A stretch of DNA of 64,000 bases from Anabas testudineus. Taxonomy: Eukaryota > Chordata > Actinopteri > Anabantiformes > Anabantidae. Positions 50,701-64,000 of the stretch are shown one piece after another (positions within the stretch are counted from its first letter, which is position 1; each line of letters opens with the position of its first letter). Both the position numbers and the translations under genes were made by a program. The stretch spans positions 11,049,125 through 11,113,124 of the forward strand of contig NC_046630.1 in NCBI RefSeq assembly GCF_900324465.2, read 5' to 3'. The notes under the pieces are model-generated. The model was not told the DNA's origin. It saw nothing but the letters and a program-made list of their open reading frames with translations, and searched no databases.

Positions 50701-52375
50701 CATTTGTTGGTCTTGACATGCAATAAGTTAAAGTGCAAATGAAAAACAAACAAACCAATAGGGTGAAATAATGTTTGTGTTACATTAAGTAATGAAAACA
50801 AAATGAATTAACATATTCTATACACAGAGATTTGTGCAGAAGGCAGAGACGCTTCATACTAATCTAACAGGAAAGTGAATTGGATTTCAAACCTGCCTGT
50901 TTCCATTTTGGAGTATAGACCACTGCAGTGAGTGACTCAGAACAAAGGAAAGTGTAAACAACTTGTAGAGACAGACAGAGAGTGAAGATGACGGCAACAG
51001 ACAAAGTGGAAGGGGAGGGGAGAGAAAGGAAAACATGGGTAGAAAGAGAGAGTCTCCAGCTAGAGGTCAACAGAGAGACAGTGATGGATATTGTAATGCA
51101 ACATATAAGAGACGTTACCATAGATGGTCAGACAGTAGGGCTTATTTCAGGTCTTGAAATCTTTAGGAAATATTATTTGTCAGCTGCTGACAGAGCTGAG
51201 AATTCAAAATGTCAGAATTTAGCTCAAAGTACAAAAGATTGTGGGAATAATTTTATTATTATTTTTATTCCTTTATTCTTTTAACTTTCTTTGTAATAAG
51301 GCACCATTTAAAAATCAGGGCTTAAGCTTTGGAGGACTGTGTTTTGTCTGTTCTATGAAATTTAAAACAATGTGTCAACACTGACTGTTTGACAGGTGTC
51401 ATTCTAGCAAACACAGTTAACAGAAGGTATAATAGCACTCGTTACTGTAACATATTCATAATACTTCTGTAGTAAATTTTGATGCCCTAAATGCAGTTTA
51501 TTGCATTCAGGTCATGTAGAAATGTCTGACTGAGAGTCTGACTCCTCTCAACATCTCAGTTTCTTGATTACAAGTGAAAACTCACATCACTTTTACAATC
51601 TAATTGCGCATAATTCCTGGATAGTGGAGTATATTACCTCAGCCCAAGTAATTGCATGTGATTGCTAGTGTGTAAGAACAGTCAGAGTGGTGGATGATGT
51701 GCTCAATGTTTATCAGAGCAAAAGGGGTCGAGGGGTCTTTACGGGTTGAAGCTTTAGGTTACGTTTGCAAAAGGGGGCTTCAAGCTCTTCTGCAAACAAG
51801 AGTTGGAGGTCAGACATCAAAGCTATGTTAGTGTTGAGGGGGTGGGGGGTGGTCACTCACAGGCCTGGAGAGCAGATAATGGAGCTGGAAATCCTCCTAC
51901 ATCTCGACCCTTGTGTTCTCTGTCAAATGTCTAGATAACCCTGGTCCCTGGCACTAAATCCTAACCTCTGGTTTTGCTGGACAAGTCCCCCATGTGACCC
52001 CACTTAGTCACATGCTGGACCTTTTGCTCGTGATAATCCTCCCAATCAAGTGACAAAGAGTCAGCTGAGCAAGCTGAAAAGTAGTTCAGGAATGAGGGTG
52101 TGCAAAGGTTTGGCAGAGAGCTTAATCAAAGTTGCAGAGGGTTAAGTTTGTTCTGAGGAACATTTGTGCATTCAAGTGGGGCAAATACCCGGTACAGCAT
52201 TATCAAGTGGCTGTGAAGCACTTTTCTTTGTCTTCTCCAGTATGAATGGACTTAAACAGAGACAAAGCTGACTGCGATCTCTGATTCCACCGCTTTGCTC
52301 TTTCATGCATTCTTCTTGATTGTTGCCTCTGAACTTCTTGTATTTCGTCTTAAGCGAGAATTTAATCTGTTTTTT

Positions 52376-52404
52376 TTTTGTTTGTTTGTTTGTTTGTTTG
52401 TTTT
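52376..52404. repeat. (TTTG)n microsatellite
   Basis: About six TTTG units preceded and followed by T runs. Confidence 0.9.
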
Positions 52405-53256
52405 TAACTTCCCTGACTTTTCGACTAAATTCAGTAAAAATTGGAGCCACTCGTAAATATTGTTCTGTGGCTTATTTCTAAGAAATAAAACATAATAGTA
52501 GCAGTAGTTTAGCTGCATTCCTGAGTTCAGAGTCACTTGACCCTGTAAATTTCTTGGTATCCAGGCCATTCAAGGAACTGGAGAAAACAAAAAGAGTTCC
52601 CTGTGAAGAAGGTACTATTCAATGAAACTCTAGCGCCCCTCACAGGAAGCAACAGAAAAATAACTTTCTGAAACAGCCACTAGAATTTATTCAAACTGTC
52701 TTTTCTGTTACAGACTTTAAGAGTGTGGGCTGAGCAACCATTGTCCTGATTTGTTTTATTTTTAATTTGTAAGGTTTTTGTTGTTGTTTTTTCTTACTTT
52801 CATTTTACTTCACTGATGGCGAATGTGCTGTAGACATGTGAGAAAGTACACAATATCATATCCAAAAAGGTCATTCATCTGAGGGGAACAGAATCCCCTG
52901 GGGTGAGGGGGTTGTTATAAATTTAGTGTCCAATAGCACAGTGTACGATGCTTGATTGGCATGTCTACTGGCCACTGATTAGATTGTTGAGTAAGGAAGA
53001 AAGAAGGGGGAGTAGAAGGAGATGAAGGCTAAACAGAGTGAGATCCTTACAGCTGAGAGGCTAAAACAGAGATTGACCCGAGAAGTAAAAACAGGAGGGC
53101 ACGGATACAGAAGAAGCAACAGGCTGGAGTAAATTAGCTGACAAGAGGAGACACTGTTCTGATCCTCTTCCCTGTCTGTGGCCATGTCTGACTGTGAGGG
53201 GCTACCAATGGGTAAGAGGAAACACAGAGTCTGCATGACTCTTGTATTCAAGTGTG

Positions 53257-53258
<2 letters not shown>

Positions 53259-53329
<71 letters not shown>
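53259..53329. repeat. (GT)n microsatellite, about 71 bp
   Basis: Uninterrupted TG dinucleotides. Confidence 0.95.
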
Positions 53330-53330
<1 letters not shown>

Positions 53331-55158
53331 CGGCAGAGATATACGAAGTATGTGGACATGCGTGTCTGTAAATTGTTTTCTGTCATTGTGTGTATGTTTG
53401 AGGGGAGGGGGTCTCTCTTAGCCCATCCTGTTTTAGTCTAAACCCTCCACTGGGACAGCTCACCCAGCAAATATTCAGCTGCAAAGGGGAGCTTGTTCAG
53501 TTTGGGCCCTTATATGGAAACCTAGAGCAGATTCGCTCTGATTCCATCAAAATATTACAGGATGACTTTGCAGAAGTTCTGAATCTGAAGTGCATAGATA
53601 TTACAACAGATGTGAGTTAGATGTAGAATATGGGAACAAAAAAAGTTCAAAGTTCAAATGTCTGCTTGTGAGTTCAGATGGTGTGTGAGTGTGTGTTTGT
53701 GTGGCACTAAAACATTAAGCAAAGAGTCATTTCCCACAAGTGCAGCCAGGCTGAGAGAGGAGCTGAAGCCTTACTACTGCCCAGATGACAGATCAACAGA
53801 AACAATCAGTTATAAATAGAAACCTTCCCCTTGTCTTGTTCTTTTACTCAGTCACTCCCTCCTATTTTACTCTCCTCTCCCTCGTTCTTGGTCGTCCTTG
53901 TCTTTTTATCTCCTCTTTTCCTTTTTCCTGTTTCCTTCGCTCTCTGGCTCAATCCATGCATGATTCCCTCTTCAGTATAATTAACTATGACTCAGCAGAA
54001 TGAGAACTATTTGATGTTGTCAATTACATAAACAGCTGCCTTGGCAACGAGCACCCACTTTGTGGTAATTGTTTGTGATGGACAGCTGACCGCCCTCAGG
54101 CTACACCTCCATTTTCATATCACATCATACCCTAATGCATTTGTAAGAAATTACTTGATTCTTCCACTAACACTGAAATGTTTTAAAGTCAGTGCTGCTT
54201 CTGCACTTTACAATGCCCAAATACCTTTATCAAAAGGACATTTCTTATTATTTGTAACACTTTTGCCTCTAATTCTGACATTTATATTTTCAGTAACCTT
54301 AGTGACAGGTTAAACAGTCAAATTGGAAGAAATTTGTGTGCCAAGATGACAATGCAGTGGTTATTTCCAAGGGTACGAGGGGATAAAGATGTCAGCTGAA
54401 GGAACCAACCAACATTTGTAGAAATAAACATCTGAAAATTGGCCAATACAGACTCCTATACAGAGAAGAACAGATGTTGTTAAGTACAGGGCAAAAGGCA
54501 AAGAATGCAAAAATTAACAATAACAATTTATGCTGTATATATTTTTTGTTTAAATTGGTGATTTTTAGATTATAGGTCTATTTCACAGCAACATTTTCAC
54601 TTAAAACTAAATTCAGGAAAAGCACATTAACAACTAGTAAACGGACAATGAGGAAAAAAGGACAGAAGCAGCTGAAATAGCTAAAAAGAATTCAGCCATC
54701 ACCATTGTTATTATTTTCATTGTCTGTGTAAAATGTTTAACAACGGATATTGTGTACAGTGTAACATATTTGGACAAATAAACAAAGCAATCACTGAGAT
54801 TTCAAAGGGACCATGTACATTAATAATTATTTCTGCCAATGTAGAAGAGTACTTTTAACGGTCTGATTTTATATGAGTTCTACAATAACAGTGCAGGGGC
54901 ATTTTGCACAGGGATGTACATATATTTTTATGGTTCTTTAGATTTTCAAAAGATAAAGTTTGATTTAGCAGTTTCAGTTCCCAGCTTGGACAAAATAAGC
55001 GGTTCAACGTATCTCCTGCAGGTGGCGGTGTTAACATATTTAATGTGCTGTGGTGCTGCTCGTTGAGCAAGAAAGCAGCAAAGGGTCAAAGTGGAAAAAT
55101 GGTTGGAAACAGTGATGAGACACAAAAGGGGATGAGGAACTAAAGTGGAGACAATAAA

Positions 55159-55273
<115 letters not shown>

Positions 55274-55842
55274 CATTCTAGAGTGAGCCTTTGTTAAAAA
55301 GTGCAGATGACAGCTCAAGACGACGTCACGGCCCACTGACGTCAGCCGTCCATCTGTGCCCTGAATATGAGCTGATGTTAAACCAATTCCTCAAACTGGC
55401 TGAAGACGGGTAATTTGTCACACAGGTTTGAGCACAGTCACCTGCAGTTTTACGTGTGTGCGTGTGCACATTTGAGATATGCTACAGGGAGGAGCATGGC
55501 TTCCACAACATATGCACTGGAGTAAACGCTGCAGCAGCCGATGCTAGATTTCCTCAGCAGATTATTTTAGGCTTCATCGATTAAAAGACTGAGTTGCTCT
55601 GACTTTGAAAGGAACAGTAGAGGAGAAATCTGCAAGTGCAGGAAGAAAAGTTATTTGATGCTGAAAAATGAACAGTGAAGGCAAAAAAAAAAAAAAAAAC
55701 AGAAAGAAAAAGAAAAGAATATACATAAGAGAATTTAAAAGGTGGTGCATGAAAAGTGGAACTATATAATACTGCCGAAGAGGTATAGATTTTCACCCAT
55801 GGTCACATCAGCTCTGGTGCATTCATGGTAAATATAGAATAT

Positions 55843-55846
<4 letters not shown>

Positions 55847-55919
<73 letters not shown>
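55847..55919. repeat. (TG)n microsatellite, about 73 bp
   Basis: Uninterrupted TG dinucleotides followed about 50 bases later by a short GA run. Confidence 0.95.
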
Positions 55920-55921
<2 letters not shown>

Positions 55922-58900
55922 AGGCAGAGGGAGAGCGAAAGAGCTCCCAGGTCCTACAGAAAGAGAGAGAGAGAGAGTTCTTGGCTGTTCGGGGAAATGG
56001 GGGAAGGGTGTACATGGATGTTACAGTGGCCAAGTCAGATGTGATTAATGTTGTCATTGCTTGAGAGAACACACAGCTCTGCACACTCTGGGATCCACGG
56101 CCATATTACACATCACAGTGTTTGGGATTTTCAGAGTAGTGTGGTGGTTGGTTTAGACTACTGTCATATAGATAAATGGATCATTTTCACAGTAGTATGG
56201 GTTGACAAATTACAGTGTCTCCTACTGACCTACAAGTTGCTCCTCTGCTTTTTAATGATCATACAGAAGTCACATTAGTACATTTCCATAGACTGTAGTC
56301 CACTGAATTACACCAGTGCTGTTATACCTCTGTGTCCAAGTTATGCCTCATTACCATATAGATTAGATGTAGAGAAGTCAGTGTGGTGAACATCTCCTCT
56401 TCCCCACTTCCACAGCATCATTAGTGTGAAGGTGAGGAGGTCAGGCAAGAAGGAAGGAATCAAAGGTTGACACAGAAGCAATGAAGGCTCATGAAATACC
56501 CATATTCTGATTTGGCATGAATATTATTATATGGATGTCGTGCTTTTTATGAAGAATGCTGCAACATACAGAATAGTGCAGCTCCCTCATACTTCCACTC
56601 TCTCCTCATCAGTGCTCCACTTTCTGTCCATCTGCTTTGTATCTCTTTCCTGCCTCCCTTTCTGCTCATTTCAGTCCTTTCAAAGTGGTGTGCCCACTGA
56701 AAATCGAATCCTCTTCTCTGCACGTCTAAAGTATCTATTGCATGTCAGCCCACTGCATCCATAAAGGAGTCCTCTTTTGCATTTCCTGCAGTTTCTTCCA
56801 TTTTCTCTCAGTTAAAGAAAACCTGAAAGCTGTTTTTTCTTTAATGTTTGACACAAATGACTTGTGATTTTGGATTATACACAGAACAATTGAACTTGAC
56901 TCCAGACAGAGACTCCGTGAGGCACCTTTTGTGCAACCTTAACAATGACAGAGCTATGCTATAGTCAATAAAAGGTGAATCTGTCATGTCTGAAACACAT
57001 TGTAGAGGAGCAGCTGAAATAACACACTTGAGCTTATATTGTTGAGTGTAGTATATAGTATAGTATACAGTAATTTATACAAATGTATATGTTTACAATA
57101 TTACATTTTAAAATCTAAAACTATGACACTGGCATACACATACTGCAATCTGTAATTTAATATTAGAAAATTTAAAAAAGTAATTACTTATACACTAAGT
57201 ACATTAATTTAAATTGTGGATTTTTCTCTTTTAGGTTCCCAGCAAACCAAATTGAATCATAATCCCTATCTCTCCTTTTTCAGTGCTATTTGACTTGTGG
57301 TTATCAGGGTTGTAAGTGTATATGGCCAAGGGCAGTGGAGTTTTAGTGGGACATGTACGCTGCTCCACAGCCCCAGGCTTACAAGGTATTTACAGCCCAA
57401 AAGCAGAGTCTCCTCCTCTATACTCACCTGTCTTCTCTGGCTCTCTTCCATAAAGTCTGGCTTGACACAGCATCCATTGAGACCTGCAATATCAGGGGAT
57501 GTGATCTTTTCCTATCATTCACGCCCATTTCATTAATCCACACACTTGTTTCTAGCACAGTGACTGTAGCTGCAGAAATGTGCTTTCATTTAACTATTAA
57601 TACATTCCCATGACGGTGAATATGGGTTTTTATAGAAATTACTGATTTGGCAGTGAATTTCTACATGCTTAATGTCATTACACACCATGACCAAAACGCG
57701 AGAAACACAAGTGGTGACCCAGTTTCTCTGAATCACAACACCATTATTTGGCGTTGCTGCTGCTTCTGTTGCTGATAACAGTGCACTGCAGTGTGCAGCT
57801 GCCATTTGCTTTCATCCTGTAGCCTTGTTTCAGTGCACATATCACAAAAATATGCAGAACAATCTATGTTAGTTATCAGTTTACACCCGAGTTCACAGAT
57901 ATGTATTTGGCTTTATAAATAGACTTTGGTGCAGCAGATACCACAGTGAAACACTGACATCCATCTGCACACAGTAAGATAATTAACACTCGGGATTTTT
58001 AGCCACAGTTGTAGTTGGATGGAAATCTTTGTTGATCCTCCACCGTCAGACCATTTTCTACATACAGGTGTGTATTTATTACAAATGTTAGCACACTAAC
58101 ACACTACAATAAGATGATAAACTTGCTGAACATTACATTTTCAGGTTATTTTGTTGTGCATTTGAATTTAGCATTTTTGTTGCCTTGAGTGTCCCGAAAT
58201 TCAGCTGACACAGCCTCACGGCGATCTTGCCGGGTTAAGCTATTTGTCTCTCATTTACACACACAGTGGACAGTCAGGCTTGTCAGTTTTCTATTTATCA
58301 GCATTGGACTAGACATTGATAAATGCATAGCTTAGACGGTCTATTTATTTTCTTGATGCTAATAATATCCAGCTCGAAGGAGCCAAAGTTCAGAATACAG
58401 TGTCATAAATTGCGCTCCGATCTGGACTTGACGCTCACACCAATAAGCATGTATGAGAAACAAAAGGTTATTTTGGTTATTAGGTGGGAAATGATGTATT
58501 TTCAACCATTGTTTCACAGCTCAGAGTTACTCTCACACAGTCAGTGTTTCTCTCCCTGTATCTATTCCTATTCTGCTGTCCAGGCAGTTATTAAAAAGAG
58601 TGAACCTGTCAGTCATGGACAGTATTACTTCTTCTGCTGGGCTGGTCTCTCCTCACCATATACAGCACGGATACTGTTATGAGATGTCACCGTGTCACAC
58701 CTTGAGAGTTCATCTTGGTTTCATGGACCAAAGCCTAAGAAACGTTAATGTTTCTAATGGAAACATTTAAAATGTTAATGTAGAGGAAAATAGTATAAAT
58801 GAAAACAAAAGAAGCAGACACAGTGTTGCTGAATATATATATAGCACAGTTATAGCACAAGTATTATCTGTAAACAGTATATTAAGTCTTTCAGCACAGC

Positions 58901-61596
58901 ATGCACTATAAAACAATGAGTTTGCATATTAACCAGACAGCTGAACTTATGAACTTTATTTGAATGTTGGCACCAGGGAAATAAACAACTGTTCAGTCTT
59001 TCCTGTTGGCTCATTCTCTTCACTTTGGCAGAGTGTCATATTGGGTGACCTTTGTTACCTGCTGATACATTTACATTTTAGATTCACCTCTCATTTTTAA
59101 GTCAAGTAAAAATACATCCGTTTAATGCTTCACTCAGGAGAGCACTATTGAAAATGCTAATACTTTTTTTGAAATAGTTTTTTGGAATTCCTTTTACTGT
59201 ATTTCCTTATAACCTCACAAGAATTTTTAAGAGTCCCTCATAAATTTGAGAAATTGAGAAATTGGTCTAGTATCACTATCATGTTGTAATGATTACCCAG
59301 GAAACCTTTACACCGCAGCCTTATTTAAAATTGTTTTTCAGATCGCTCTACAGCACTACAGGCTGTTCACTTGATTCACTATAACTCCGTCTAGTCAGGC
59401 TGATCTTACACGCGTCCTGAGGCTTGGTTTGAAATCCAATGTTTATATGAATCATTAAAGACTTGTGGTGTAAAGCACAAAGCAGTCCAATAAGCGAGAC
59501 GCGCACACAGATGGTGGCTGGATCATACAGAGGATTGACCTTATTTCCTCCTCAGCTCTGGATTTGATTGTGTATAATCCAGCCCCCTGACAGACTGACT
59601 GATCATCTTTGGGTCAAAAGAACGTCAGCAGATTCAGTCTAAAAACAGAATTAGAAATTAGCACGCTGCTCATTTTGAACATGACCTTCAACTACCTCCA
59701 AAGAAAAAAAAAAACCCAACAACCTCTAAAACAGATCAGCAGGCCAGGTGAGAAAACAGTGGGGAGTATAAAAGTGCTGTTGAGCGACACTGTGCTGCCA
59801 GTTATATTATAATAGAGGGAGATAGTTAGCCATGTGCTCTGTGTCTGCAGGTTGCCTGCATTTTCTAATTTTGTTCATTCATTTGGAATCATGTTTCTTA
59901 CTTTTTAACCCGGTTTTGGTCTTTTGAGAAATATCAGACTGTTCAGCCGCTCACATTCAGCAGGTTTTGGGCTGGACACACACAGTATTTGTTAGTAGAA
60001 GCATTATTTCCTCACGCTGAGCAAAGCACTATCCTGTTTATTTTGTGAGTGTGTGTGTGTGCATCCTCTGGATTCACCGATGAGTGGCTGAGGGTGGGAA
60101 CAGTGGGGAGGTGTAGAAAGAGGAGGGGTAGAGCCGCAGTAGCTCCACCACCTGCCACCCGCTGGGTAGTAGGTGGGGTTTAAAGACCCATGGGGAGGCG
60201 GATTTTGGGGGGGGAATATACCCCAGTTTTAGCTACCCCTTCTCACAACACACGAACCAGACCTGCCCCTAATCTAGATCCCAAATCTGCCCCCCGAATG
60301 AGATTTACAGTAATCTGAATCCCTAAGACAAAACATCAGCAGCCTTCAGAGCAGCACACAAAGGATGTTTACAGCGTGTGCTGCTTGTACTCTGAACTAG
60401 AAGCTGCGTGAAATTCCTCCCTGTATCTGAATCAAAACACTGGATCCTGTGGCCTGTTGGTGGTTAAAACATCTGAAAAGCGATTACATTTACTGTAAAT
60501 GCAAATACCGGGAAGCTTTTTTACACACTCTAGTTCCGAGCTAAATGTAGATGGAGACAAAGATTGAGGTGGAGAAATGCTATAAAGGTGTTTTGCAGAT
60601 GTTAAATTCTTGTGATTACACAAAGCCTCTGTTGCAACATTGGCCTTACACTGCACCACAAAGAGCACCTTGTTTTGTCACCTAATCCTGTCTGATGCTA
60701 CGCTTGATCTATTGGTGGCTTGATGTTATTGTGTAATAAGTGAAGCAAAGTGGAGTTTCCCAAGGGAGAGGTGGGAGGGAGAGGGCTGCAGCTCCACAAA
60801 GAGGTCAATACGAAGGCCTTGAACCATAAACCAATCAAGACTTTACTCATCTGGCGTTAAAAGTTGGTTCACTGCATCCCTTTTATCCTCTCCTTAAATG
60901 TCAATGAAGATTCTGCAAAATATGAAAGAAAGAGCTTCACACAAACACATTATTAACTTTGCTGGGCTACTAAAAAACACAATGACAGAAATATGTCCTT
61001 TTACGTTCTCCGCTGGTGTCTTTAGAGCGCCCCTGCCTTTGTGTAATGTTGTCAGCTCCGTCTTGTGATCTTACAAGAAAGAGGGGAGTGTTTCCGACAT
61101 GAATATAGGCCAAAGACTCAGTCTTTTCCCTGGAAGCTTGAATTATAAATAATGTAAAGCCCCCCTCCCTCACATACAAAACCCTCAGAATTAAGAAGCA
61201 CCCAATTTCCCTCTTTTTTCTATAGGGTAACCCCCTTTTTCACTTACAAAACTCCCACCCTGCTCACTTTTTAATTTTGTTCGTAATTTTCGCTCGCTCT
61301 CTTTACCCTGATCCCTCCTCAAGCACTCTCTCCTCTTTATGTCCTCTGTTACCCTCCCCCTCTATCTCATTTATTTCTCTCTTTCCTCAATCCCCTAGCC
61401 TCCCTTTCAGTCTCTCCCCCTCTTGTCCTTGTTTTAAGAATCCCTCTGTCTCTGTGCAGTCTGCAGCGGGGCCGATAAGACAGAGATCCCCTGGCAATGT
61501 TTGAATGTTTGGTGGCGGCTGCAGAGAGGCTGTGATGTTAGTTTCTGGCGTGTCCCCATGTGACTTCAAGCATACAGTATTAGTATAGGCTACATC

Positions 61597-61634
<38 letters not shown>

Positions 61635-61689
61635 CACATGAAGTGTGAACTGCTTTATAAAAACTCAGAGTTCCTTTATTGGTTTACAT

Positions 61690-62080
61690 TTTGTCTCCTC
61701 CTCTGCTTTCTCGTGTTCTCCTCCTCTACTCACCTTTCCTCACACCTTGCCTATTCCTCTCCTCCTCTCACCTCCTTTCCTCAACCTGTCTATCTCATGT
61801 CTTCTCTTTTGCTTTCATCTCCTTTCTTCCTTTTCTTCCCTTCTCCGTTATTCTTTTGCTTCTCCTCTTTATACTCTACCCTATATGTTGTCTTCTTAAC
61901 TATCCTGTCTCCGTCTCCTCTTTTCCCCTTGTCTGTCCTGTCCTCTCCTTTCCTACCTTCTGTCCTTCTTTATCCTCTTTTACTCAGCCTTTCCTTTCCT
62001 CTTCTATTCTTACCTCTTCATCTATCCTCTATTTTCCCTCCTCTCCACTCTACCTCAACCTCTTTCCTCTCTCACTGGCG
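61690..62080. repeat. Long pyrimidine-rich tract
   Basis: About 390 bases of mostly C and T on the plus strand (blocks of TCCTCTC, CCTTTCC, TCTTCC). Three overlapping long open frames here come from the absence of purine-rich stop codons. The mirror-like composition could form triplex DNA. Confidence 0.8.
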
Positions 62081-62160
62081 AGAGGAGGAGGAGGATCTGT
62101 CTCACAAGCCCAGCCCCCTGCTCTCTGACTCGTCCACAACGTGTGACAGGGGAAGGCTGG

Positions 62161-62773
62161 GCTGTCCCGAGCATTATCCAAACATTCATACACACCTCTC
62201 TCTCTCTCTCTCTCAAGCACACAGACACACACACACACACAGAGTAACTGCCTGCACTCTCAGCTCAAGCCCTCTTAAAGCTGTTTTTCTGCTGGGGATC
62301 AGAGAGAGCTAACAACACACAGCTGCCTCTGCTGAAGCCAGAAGGAGGGCACGAGGAGAACAGAGAGAGGGGAGAAGAAGAAGAGGAGGTGGAGGAGACG
62401 GGAGGAGAGGACGAGCACAGGGGAAAACAAAACCACCAGCAGCCTCTTAACTTCAGTTCCAGTGTCTCTCGTCTGCAGTCATTCTTGAACAGGGAGTGTT
62501 TTCTGCTGTAGTTCAGGACTTTTTTCTTGTCAGAGGGAGGGGGGAAAAAGAGGAAAAGAAGAGGGGTTGGAGTTCACATGACATAATCAGAGTGAATGGG
62601 TTGCCATGGTAACTCACCCAGGGATCCTGACCCATGCAGAGTGAATGGAGGGAGCGCCTTGGACACCGAGTGAACGATAACCTAACTAAGGGGAGTCAGC
62701 AGAGAAAGAGAGAGAGAGAGGGGAGAGCGAAGGATAACAGAGGGAGCGCAGAGGAGCAGAGCAGGGGTTGAGA
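62161..62773 (+). promoter_or_regulatory. eml1: eml1 promoter/5' UTR region
   Basis: Directly upstream of the eml1 start. It contains CT and CA runs (62200-62240), a purine-rich GAGGAGAA block (62340-62420), an RFX-type palindrome at 62600-62613 and three upstream ATGs (62606, 62634, 62645). The transcription start is unknown, so how much of this is transcribed is inference. Confidence 0.5.
62600..62613. promoter_or_regulatory. RFX X-box palindrome
   Basis: GTTGCCATGGTAAC, one base off the perfect palindrome GTTGCCATGGCAAC bound by RFX factors. It lies 161 bases before the eml1 ATG. Confidence 0.7.
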
Positions 62774-62840
62774 ATGGAGGACGGGTTTTCCAGCTACAGC
62801 AGCTTGTATGACACCTCATCACTGCTACAGTTCTGCAACG
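62774..62840 (+). CDS. eml1: EML1, first coding exon (partial gene)
   Basis: EML1 is an EMAP-like WD-repeat protein that binds microtubules and is needed in neural progenitors. Only the first coding exon is present: 22 codons, MEDGFSSYSSLYDTSSLLQF then CN, ending AAC G|gtaaaa. This is identical, as I recall it, to the N-terminus of a human EML1 isoform, where the split codon becomes the Asp that follows CN. The related EML4 starts differently. The coiled coil, HELP motif and WD repeats lie beyond the right end. Confidence 0.9.
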
Positions 62841-64000
62841 GTAAAACTAACTTCACCTTTCCTGCCTTAGCCCTCTCTTAGGTGCTGCTACATGTTCTTG
62901 CTGTGAACTTGACATGTCACCTGCTGACTAGCTAAACTTGACACCAGGAAGAGTTGTGTGTGTGTGTGTGTGTGTACATGTCTGTGTTGCAGACATGAAC
63001 TATTTTTGCCTCTACTCTTCTTAGTTCAGTCTTTATGCTGATGTGCATCACATTTTACCTCACTGCACTTTAAAGACTGATTAACATAGAGAAGAGATTT
63101 AATACAGAATGAAACTACAAAGGATTTTATTTTAAATGTTTTTAATTTAAAGCACAGTGCAGATTTAAAAGGAGGTTTCTGGAATTAAGGTCAAAATAAT
63201 GTCAACAGTCAATGTGACCCAGCAGCCACCATGAGAGCTAATAAACAAAGAAGGAGGGAGCATGAGGAACAGTCCTTTGCTCACAGCACTGCCCTGATTA
63301 CTTTAGTTTAGCTTAATGTGAGGGAGATATGTTATTAATATAATTCTCCCTAGTTAGTCTCCCCTGGTTGTGATCAGTTTGCTAAATAAGTCAAAACAGG
63401 AATGACAGAACTGGACCTTATTGCTCATGTTTTGCCTGCTGTCCTAATGTGATTTATTTCCTGGCAGAGGGAGAAACCATACTCCAGGCTGCTAATATTA
63501 TGGGAGGGAGATGGTGACTCAGGGAAGAGGAAAGGCAGCATGACACATCAGTATGACATCAGTTTAGGATTTATTTCCACAAAACTCCAGTTTCTTCTTG
63601 AAAGGTTTAAATGTATGAAAGATTTATCAGTTTAGATATTAAATACCACTAACCATGTTCAAAAAGGTCTTACATTGGCAATATTCTGCAGTAGCACACG
63701 CCTGTATCTCAGTTCATGATGTCCTGAGTATTTTGTCCTTCAAATAATGGTTTGTTTAGGACTGAAGTGCTGGGGTAGCATGTAACCCAAGTGGGTGATA
63801 CCATCAGTGTTGGCATTCTGACAAACTACAGCTAGTGAGCTCCACATGCACACAAAGGGGATTAAACCCCACACAATAACCGGTGTCTGACAGAGCATAC
63901 TAGCAGAGGGAGTTTATACCATGTTTTTATGATGACTCATGCTTCACTGAAGCAGTTCACCAAAGACAAAATTAAATGCATATATATCAGTATTTGACTA
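62841..64000 (+). other. eml1: eml1 intron 1 (5' part)
   Basis: Follows the exon-1 donor. It has a GT run at 62957-62975. No further eml1 exon, with the expected coiled-coil coding, is seen before the window ends. Confidence 0.7.

Noticed and set aside
58323-58682. 119-codon plus-strand open frame
   Set aside because: No recognisable domain, no splice sites of note, and composition like the surrounding noncoding DNA.
61602-62312. 236-codon plus-strand open frame rich in Ser, Leu, Pro and Phe, with overlapping long frames
   Set aside because: It comes from a GT repeat and a pyrimidine tract that contain almost no stop codons in any forward frame.

Overview
The window looks like nuclear DNA of a bony fish, probably a percomorph-type teleost. 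It has intron-rich vertebrate genes with GT-AG introns, compact spacing, AT-rich gaps and very many CA/GT microsatellites. Almost every gene belongs to a block that in mammals lies on human chromosome 15q15.1 (BAHD1, CCDC32, RPUSD2, DISP2). It is joined here to a PKDCC-type kinase gene and to the first exon of EML1. Identifications rest on recalled family sequences and splice-site reading; no search was run.

Layout, left to right. 618-1090 (+): last two coding exons of bahd1. 8320-9760 (-): a two-exon prolactin-releasing-peptide-receptor-type GPCR. 12350-13050 (-): a decayed piggyBac transposon fragment with an inverted duplicate of part of it at 13321-13396. 14561-15982 (-): ccdc32, head to head with 16883-19509 (+), an L-isoaspartyl methyltransferase (pcmtl); the two share a short promoter with three evenly spaced inverted CCAAT boxes. 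20693-22888 (+): rpusd2, a pseudouridine synthase, tail to tail with 24596-34398 (-), disp2, a ten-exon Dispatched-family membrane protein. 37308-44784 (+): a seven-exon secreted-kinase gene of the PKDCC/VLK type. 44785-62773: about 18 kb with no gene I can name, rich in simple repeats. 62774-62840 (+): first coding exon of eml1, whose gene continues beyond the window.

These are independent genes rather than a pathway: chromatin silencing (bahd1), peptide signalling (prlhr-type), AP2/clathrin assembly (ccdc32), protein repair (pcmtl), RNA modification (rpusd2), an RND-type transporter-like protein (disp2), extracellular tyrosine phosphorylation (pkdcc) and microtubule binding (eml1). No bacterial-style system, CRISPR array or intact mobile element was seen.

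The points most worth a second look are: a GC-AG intron in disp2 with a (TG)n-T5 tract against its 3' splice site; the pkdcc-eml1 linkage, which mirrors PKDCC-EML4 of human 2p21; an RFX X-box palindrome and a uORF ending two bases before the eml1 start; the regular CCAAT spacing in the ccdc32/pcmtl promoter; and two in-frame starts in rpusd2 that could give two locations.
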